This document shows positions 60,266-64,000 of a stretch of DNA of 64,000 bases, one piece after another. The number at the start of each line of letters is the position of its first letter. Position 1 is the first letter of the stretch. The position numbers were made by a program, and so were the translations under genes. The stretch comes from BOG-994 sp049514215. Its GTDB lineage: Bacteria > Pseudomonadota > Gammaproteobacteria > Burkholderiales > Burkholderiaceae_D. The notes below the pieces were generated by a model. It worked only from the letters and a program-made list of their open reading frames with translations, did no database searches and had not been told where the DNA came from. The DNA lies in assembly GCA_049514215.1 (NCBI GenBank), contig JBEKVI010000017.1, forward strand, positions 41,662-105,661, read 5' to 3'.

Positions 60266-61201
60266 TTATGAGGACCAAAGTCGGAGCGGCTGGGCCTGCC
60301 GACCCAGTACCCGCGGTCTGAGCACAGCCCAGAGCCGCTCAAGCAGGGTTCGTACCGGTTCGACCGCATGGCCTAGGACGCGCACCAGCAATATACCTCC
60401 GGGCAGGCTGGTACTGCCGGCGCGCAACTCGTCGGACCAGGGCAAATGTGGCGCCAGGCTTTCAGCCAGCTCGGCCGTGCACGCGCTGCCCAGCGCCCAG
60501 AGTGTGGCGAGCACCGGGCGATTGGCCATTCCGGTCGGCAGCTCAAGCAGGCCATCGCCTCCCCGAATCCGTGCCTGTTCGCACCAAAGGACTTCGCCTG
60601 CGCGCTCGATGCGGCTCCTAAAGCCCAGATCACCGGAGCGAAAGCGCTCCCCGCGCGCGCTGCGCCCGAGCATGGTGACATCCCAGCCGATGGCCGCGGC
60701 CGACGGGTCGGCCCTGAGTTCGAAGCGCAGGTTCGCGTGCGCCTGGTCGAAAAAGAGATTCTCTTCCGGCAGCCAGTCGAGCTTGGCCCCGGGTCCGAGC
60801 ACGATCTGGGTCGTCTGGCGCGCGGCTCGCCCGTTGGTCTTGTACCACTTGGTTGCGCTCGGGGTACTGATGGTCGCGTGTGCACCGGCGCCCACGCGCA
60901 CCTCGAGCTCGAGTTCGTCACCCCCGACGACACCGGCGGGCGGATGGAGCACGATCGCATGGCAGATCTCGACGCCCTCCGGATAGAGGGGCTTTTGCAC
61001 GCGCAGCGGACCCTCGTGACGTCGCCTTGAGAGGACCGTACGGCTCAGGGCGTCGCTGCCGTGGCGCTCGATCACACTGGTGAATCCCAATTCAAGGCGG
61101 CCTAGCCACGGCGCTGGCACGACGGCTTGTTCGAGGTCGATGTCCGTTCTCGTTGTGGTTTGAAGACGCCAAGAATATACCGCATCCTTCCTGGAGCGCA
61201 T
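60266..61201 (-). CDS. ureD: Urease accessory protein UreD
   Basis: The 311-residue protein has HPPAGVVGGDELELEVRVGA, TPSATKWYKTNGRAARQT, LPEENLFFDQAHANLRFE and GWDVTMLGRSARGE, all UreD hallmarks. It is the scaffold for apo-urease activation. AAGG precedes the start at 61201; the first 30 residues are less conserved, so a slightly later start is possible. It is the first gene of ureDABCEFG. Confidence 0.94.
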   Translation of the reverse strand: MRSRKDAVYSWRLQTTTRTDIDLEQAVVPAPWLGRLELGFTSVIERHGSDALSRTVLSRRRHEGPLRVQKPLYPEGVEICHAIVLHPPAGVVGGDELELEVRVGAGAHATISTPSATKWYKTNGRAARQTTQIVLGPGAKLDWLPEENLFFDQAHANLRFELRADPSAAAIGWDVTMLGRSARGERFRSGDLGFRSRIERAGEVLWCEQARIRGGDGLLELPTGMANRPVLATLWALGSACTAELAESLAPHLPWSDELRAGSTSLPGGILLVRVLGHAVEPVRTLLERLWAVLRPRVLGRQAQPLRLWSS

Positions 61202-61273
61202 GCACCGGCCTTGCGCGTCGATGGGACAGTCGCGCCAAACGGGTCACTGGGCGAGCTTGCCAGCCCGCTATTC

Positions 61274-62179
61274 TTAGTAGGTGACCGGATCGCGGTGAGC
61301 CGGCTCCTCGTGCAAGGCCCAATAGGCCTTCTGCAGAACTTGCGTGACGGGCCCGGGAAAGCGCAGAAGTGGGACGCCATCGACCTTTGCCACAGGCAGG
61401 ATGCCACCGCCTGTTGAAGTCAGAAAGGCCTCGTCGCAATGGCGCAAAAGCTCGGCCGGCAATGCGCCGACCTCGAGCGGCAGGTTCAGCCGCTGGCAGA
61501 TCTCGATGGCGGTGCGCCGCGAAATGCCTTCGAGCACTCCACGCCCGGCTGTATGGACGACGCCCTCGCGCACCGCGAAGACATTAAAGCCCGGTCCTTC
61601 GGTAATGTTGCCGCGCTCATCGACAAGGCAGCTTGTATCACGGCCATGCTCGTAGGCTTCGAAAAGCGACTGGACCAGATCGAGCCAATGGTAGTTCTTG
61701 ACGGTGGGATCGACCGAAGCCGGAGAAATCCTCTCGCGCAGGCTGATGTGAAGATCAATGCCCTGCGCTTGCTTCTCCGGTGGAGCGATCCAGACGAAGG
61801 GCAAGGCATAGGCGTAGAAGCGGTTCGTCGCATCGCGCGGATCGCGGCTTCCCGGCGCGGGTACACCGCGCGTGCAGACCATGGCGACATACGCGTCTTT
61901 AAGGCCGGCCGCGCGGACGCAGCCATGCAGGATCGCACGCACGTCCTCGCGATGGTAAGGGATCGACAGGTGAAGTTTGCCAAGACTCGCGAAAAAGCGG
62001 TCCAGGTGGTCGTCAAGACGAAAGAACGCGCCCTTCCAGACCGAGGCCACGTCGTAGGTCGCATCCGAGCGCGTAAAGCCCCAATCGAATAGCGAAATCT
62101 TCGCGTCCGCCTTGGCGACGTAGGTGCCGTCGACGAACGCTGCACCTCCTTCGAACTGTCCGGTTCTGACCTCGCCCAT
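61274..62179 (-). CDS. Class IV PLP aminotransferase (D-amino acid / branched-chain type)
   Basis: The 301-residue protein has the fold-type IV pattern: FDWGFTRSDATYDVASVWKG at the N terminus, PLP lysine 161 in DPTVKNYHWLDLV, then ITEGPGFNVFAV and ISRRTAIEICQRL. This is the D-alanine / branched-chain aminotransferase / ADC lyase superfamily; the substrate cannot be set from sequence. It precedes ureD by 72 bases in transcription and may share a transcript with the urease genes. Confidence 0.88.
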   Translation of the reverse strand: MGEVRTGQFEGGAAFVDGTYVAKADAKISLFDWGFTRSDATYDVASVWKGAFFRLDDHLDRFFASLGKLHLSIPYHREDVRAILHGCVRAAGLKDAYVAMVCTRGVPAPGSRDPRDATNRFYAYALPFVWIAPPEKQAQGIDLHISLRERISPASVDPTVKNYHWLDLVQSLFEAYEHGRDTSCLVDERGNITEGPGFNVFAVREGVVHTAGRGVLEGISRRTAIEICQRLNLPLEVGALPAELLRHCDEAFLTSTGGGILPVAKVDGVPLLRFPGPVTQVLQKAYWALHEEPAHRDPVTY

Positions 62180-62263
62180 CGCTGGCTCCTTCCTTTGACG
62201 GGCCCATTGTGCCTCGATTGCCGCCCGCTCTCCAAGGCGCGCGCCCGTCGAAGGAGAAACGCG

Positions 62264-63751
62264 TCAGGCGAACATGCGCAGGATCACGAAAAGGCTCGCG
62301 GCAAACAGCGACGCCCCAAGGAACACGCATACGGGCAAGGTCAGGACCCAGGCAAGGATGATATTGCGCACGGTATCCTTCTGCAGGCCCGAGCGGTTGG
62401 CGTACATCGTCCCTGCGATCCCCGAGGACAGGACATGGGTGGTGCTCACAGGAAGTCCGAACACGTCCGCCGCGCCAATCGTTGCCATGGCGACCAGTTC
62501 TGCCGAGGCCCCTTGCGCGTAAGTGAGGTGGACCTTGCCGATTTTTTCGCCGACGGTCACGACGATGCGTTTCCAGCCGACCATGGTTCCAAGACCCAAG
62601 GCGATGGCGACTGAAGCCTTGACCCAAAGAGGAATGAACGTGGTCGCATCATGGAGCTCGTTGCGCAGTTGCGTGAGCACCGCCTTGTCTTCCGGCTTGA
62701 AGGTATCGCCTTTGAGGAGCTTGCCCAGCGATTCCGAGAGGACGTAGACATTGCTGCGAAGCGCGCGCCGCGAATCCGTCGGGATATCGTTTAACGAGTG
62801 GATATTGGCGAATTCGGCATCGACCGCGTGCGCGGCGTGATCCACCGCAGACAGGGTTGCATCCGTCTTCTCGCCGCTACGCAAAAAGACCGAGAGCGTC
62901 GCCTGGGCCTGCGCGTCGGTGACGTCCTTGGCGCCAGCTGCGCCGGGCAACTGGTCGAGTATTGCAACGCTTTGATGCGACGTCTGAACGAGCTTGGCTA
63001 CGCCGGATTCGCTGGTTCCCAAGTCCAGTGCATAGATGCCCGGAACGATGCCAATGAGGATGAGCATGATGAGTCCCATCCCCTTTTGGCCGTCGTTGGA
63101 ACCATGCGCAAAGCTCACGCCCGTACAGGTGAAAATCAACAGCGCCCGAATCCACAGGGGCGGTGCCTTGTCCTTTTCGGGCGCCTGATAGAGCTCGGGG
63201 TTGTGGATGAGGGCCTTGGCCAGTAACAGCAGCAGCGCAGCGCAGATGAAACCCACCACCGGTGAGACGAGCAGCGCCATCACCGTATCAGAGACTTTGC
63301 CCCAGTTGATGCCCTCGCCGAAATGGGTGGTCGAGGACAGATAGGAATTCATGAGACCGACCCCGACGATCGAGCCGATGAGCGTATGGGAACTCGACGC
63401 GGGCAGGCCGAGATACCAGGTGCCCAGGTTCCACACGATCGCCGAGACCAGCAGCGAGAACACCATCGCAAACCCGGCCCCGGAGCCGACGTTGACGATC
63501 AATTCCACCGGCAACAGGGCGATGATCCCGAAGGCCACGGCGCCGGTGGACGTCACCACGCCCAGGAAATTCCACAGGCCCGACCAGACGACCGCATAGA
63601 CGGGCTTGAGCGAATGGGTATAGATGACCGTCGCGACCGCATTGGCCGTATCGTGAAAGCCGTTGACGAATTCGAAGCCGAGCGCAAGGATCAGTGCGAG
63701 GATGAGAAGGAGCGCAGTACCGCCGGTCAACGAGCCGATCACCGATTCCAT
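62264..63751 (-). CDS. pit: PiT-family low-affinity inorganic phosphate transporter
   Basis: The 495-residue protein is close to E. coli PitA in length and layout. It has duplicated signature motifs (FEFVNGFHDTANAVATVIYT in the first half, GAADVFGLPVSTTHVLSSGI in the second) and a central hydrophilic insert of about 140 residues. It co-transports metal-phosphate with protons. AGGAG precedes the ATG at 63751. Phosphate and the CHAD protein are a possible functional link, but no Pho box is clear. Confidence 0.9.
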   Translation of the reverse strand: MESVIGSLTGGTALLLILALILALGFEFVNGFHDTANAVATVIYTHSLKPVYAVVWSGLWNFLGVVTSTGAVAFGIIALLPVELIVNVGSGAGFAMVFSLLVSAIVWNLGTWYLGLPASSSHTLIGSIVGVGLMNSYLSSTTHFGEGINWGKVSDTVMALLVSPVVGFICAALLLLLAKALIHNPELYQAPEKDKAPPLWIRALLIFTCTGVSFAHGSNDGQKGMGLIMLILIGIVPGIYALDLGTSESGVAKLVQTSHQSVAILDQLPGAAGAKDVTDAQAQATLSVFLRSGEKTDATLSAVDHAAHAVDAEFANIHSLNDIPTDSRRALRSNVYVLSESLGKLLKGDTFKPEDKAVLTQLRNELHDATTFIPLWVKASVAIALGLGTMVGWKRIVVTVGEKIGKVHLTYAQGASAELVAMATIGAADVFGLPVSTTHVLSSGIAGTMYANRSGLQKDTVRNIILAWVLTLPVCVFLGASLFAASLFVILRMFA

Positions 63752-64000
63752 GAATTCTCCTGGTTAGGGCGACAATTCTTGGTCCTTGATGTGACAGGAT
63801 TGTTACGGTCCCCCAGAAACAGGGATCGGAGAGCGGCAAACGGCCGGGCGAACGCGAATGCTCTCGCGGTGGTTCGAGCCTTCAGGTGCGCTGCTCGAGG
63901 GCTGCCGCTCGACCGGCGCACATGGGATGCGCCAAAGCCCGCGTTGCACCCTTCGGTCTGTGGATCTAGCTCGGGGGCGGCGCGCCCGGTTCCTCTAAAT
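63752..64000. other. Upstream region of pit, no gene seen
   Basis: It should hold the pit promoter. A minus-strand CTGTCAC (63793-63799) matches one Pho-box half, but the second half is poor. No gene or repeat is supported to the window end. Confidence 0.3.

Noticed and set aside
63752..63830. Pho box upstream of pit
   Set aside because: One half-site (CTGTCAC) fits, but the second repeat does not. PitA-type genes are also often PhoB-independent.
1..64000. tRNA, rRNA, CRISPR or IS elements
   Set aside because: GTTCGAATC-like strings at 26644, 29010 and 33927 all fall within confident coding genes and lack cloverleaf partners. No repeated spacer array, transposase or terminal inverted repeats were seen by eye.

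Overview
The window is GC-rich DNA from a Gram-negative proteobacterium. Outer-membrane beta-barrels, a complete System I cytochrome c maturation operon, a NikR regulator and a PitA-type phosphate carrier all fit this. The gene content (many multiheme cytochromes, urease, stress sigma factors) would suit a metal- or mineral-interacting, possibly acid-tolerant autotroph such as an Acidiferrobacter-like gammaproteobacterium. That placement is a guess from gene content, not something the sequence proves. I saw no rRNA, tRNA, insertion sequence, prophage or CRISPR array.

Region 1 (1-28.4 kb) is a mosaic of small regulatory and accessory units. It holds the end of a thiolase gene, a divergent LuxR-type response regulator and membrane histidine kinase, and a MarR-GNAT fusion behind a promoter overlapped by AGGCAAC/GTTGCCT half-sites. 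It also holds a DUF72 protein, a dienelactone hydrolase, an XRE-cupin/GNAT pair, a TetR/SnoaL pair with a clear operator, a MaiA-like glutathione transferase and an outer-membrane barrel. Further on come an HtrA-like protease, an ECF42-type sigma factor with its DGPF partner, an OmpR regulator followed by an ECF sigma and anti-sigma-like operon, acylphosphatase, nikR, a CaiB-type CoA-transferase, a second ECF sigma operon, two Hsp20 genes and a DUF882 lipoprotein. An ArsR-family gene with a perfect 9-bp-arm operator over its promoter closes the region.

Region 2 (28.9-45.2 kb, minus strand) is the most striking part. It is a nearly gap-free run of nine genes. In transcription order it encodes a di-heme b-type membrane protein, an FHA-domain/decaheme cytochrome c fusion, a lipoprotein with two GlcG/HbpS heme-binding domains, an outer-membrane beta-barrel, a 1287-residue decaheme cytochrome fused to a beta-propeller, and a tetraheme cytochrome with an extra CX4CH motif. 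It continues with an 806-residue FAD oxidoreductase carrying two cyclic-nucleotide-binding domains and four [4Fe-4S] clusters, then two smaller c-type cytochromes. The run contains 29 canonical CXXCH motifs. I infer an electron conduit from cytoplasm or quinone pool to outer membrane, with built-in phospho-threonine (FHA) and cyclic-nucleotide sensing. I do not recognise it as a named system.

Region 3 (45.5-52.7 kb, plus strand) is divergent from region 2 and encodes ccmI-A-B-C-D-E-F-G-H, the machinery that attaches heme to those cytochromes. It is followed by a MATE exporter and a CYTH-CHAD protein on the minus strand.

Region 4 (55.9-63.8 kb, minus strand) is a complete urease operon ureD-A-B-C-E-F-G, with a histidine-tailed UreE, preceded by a class IV aminotransferase and a PiT phosphate transporter. 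NikR (21.9 kb) probably sets the nickel supply for this urease.
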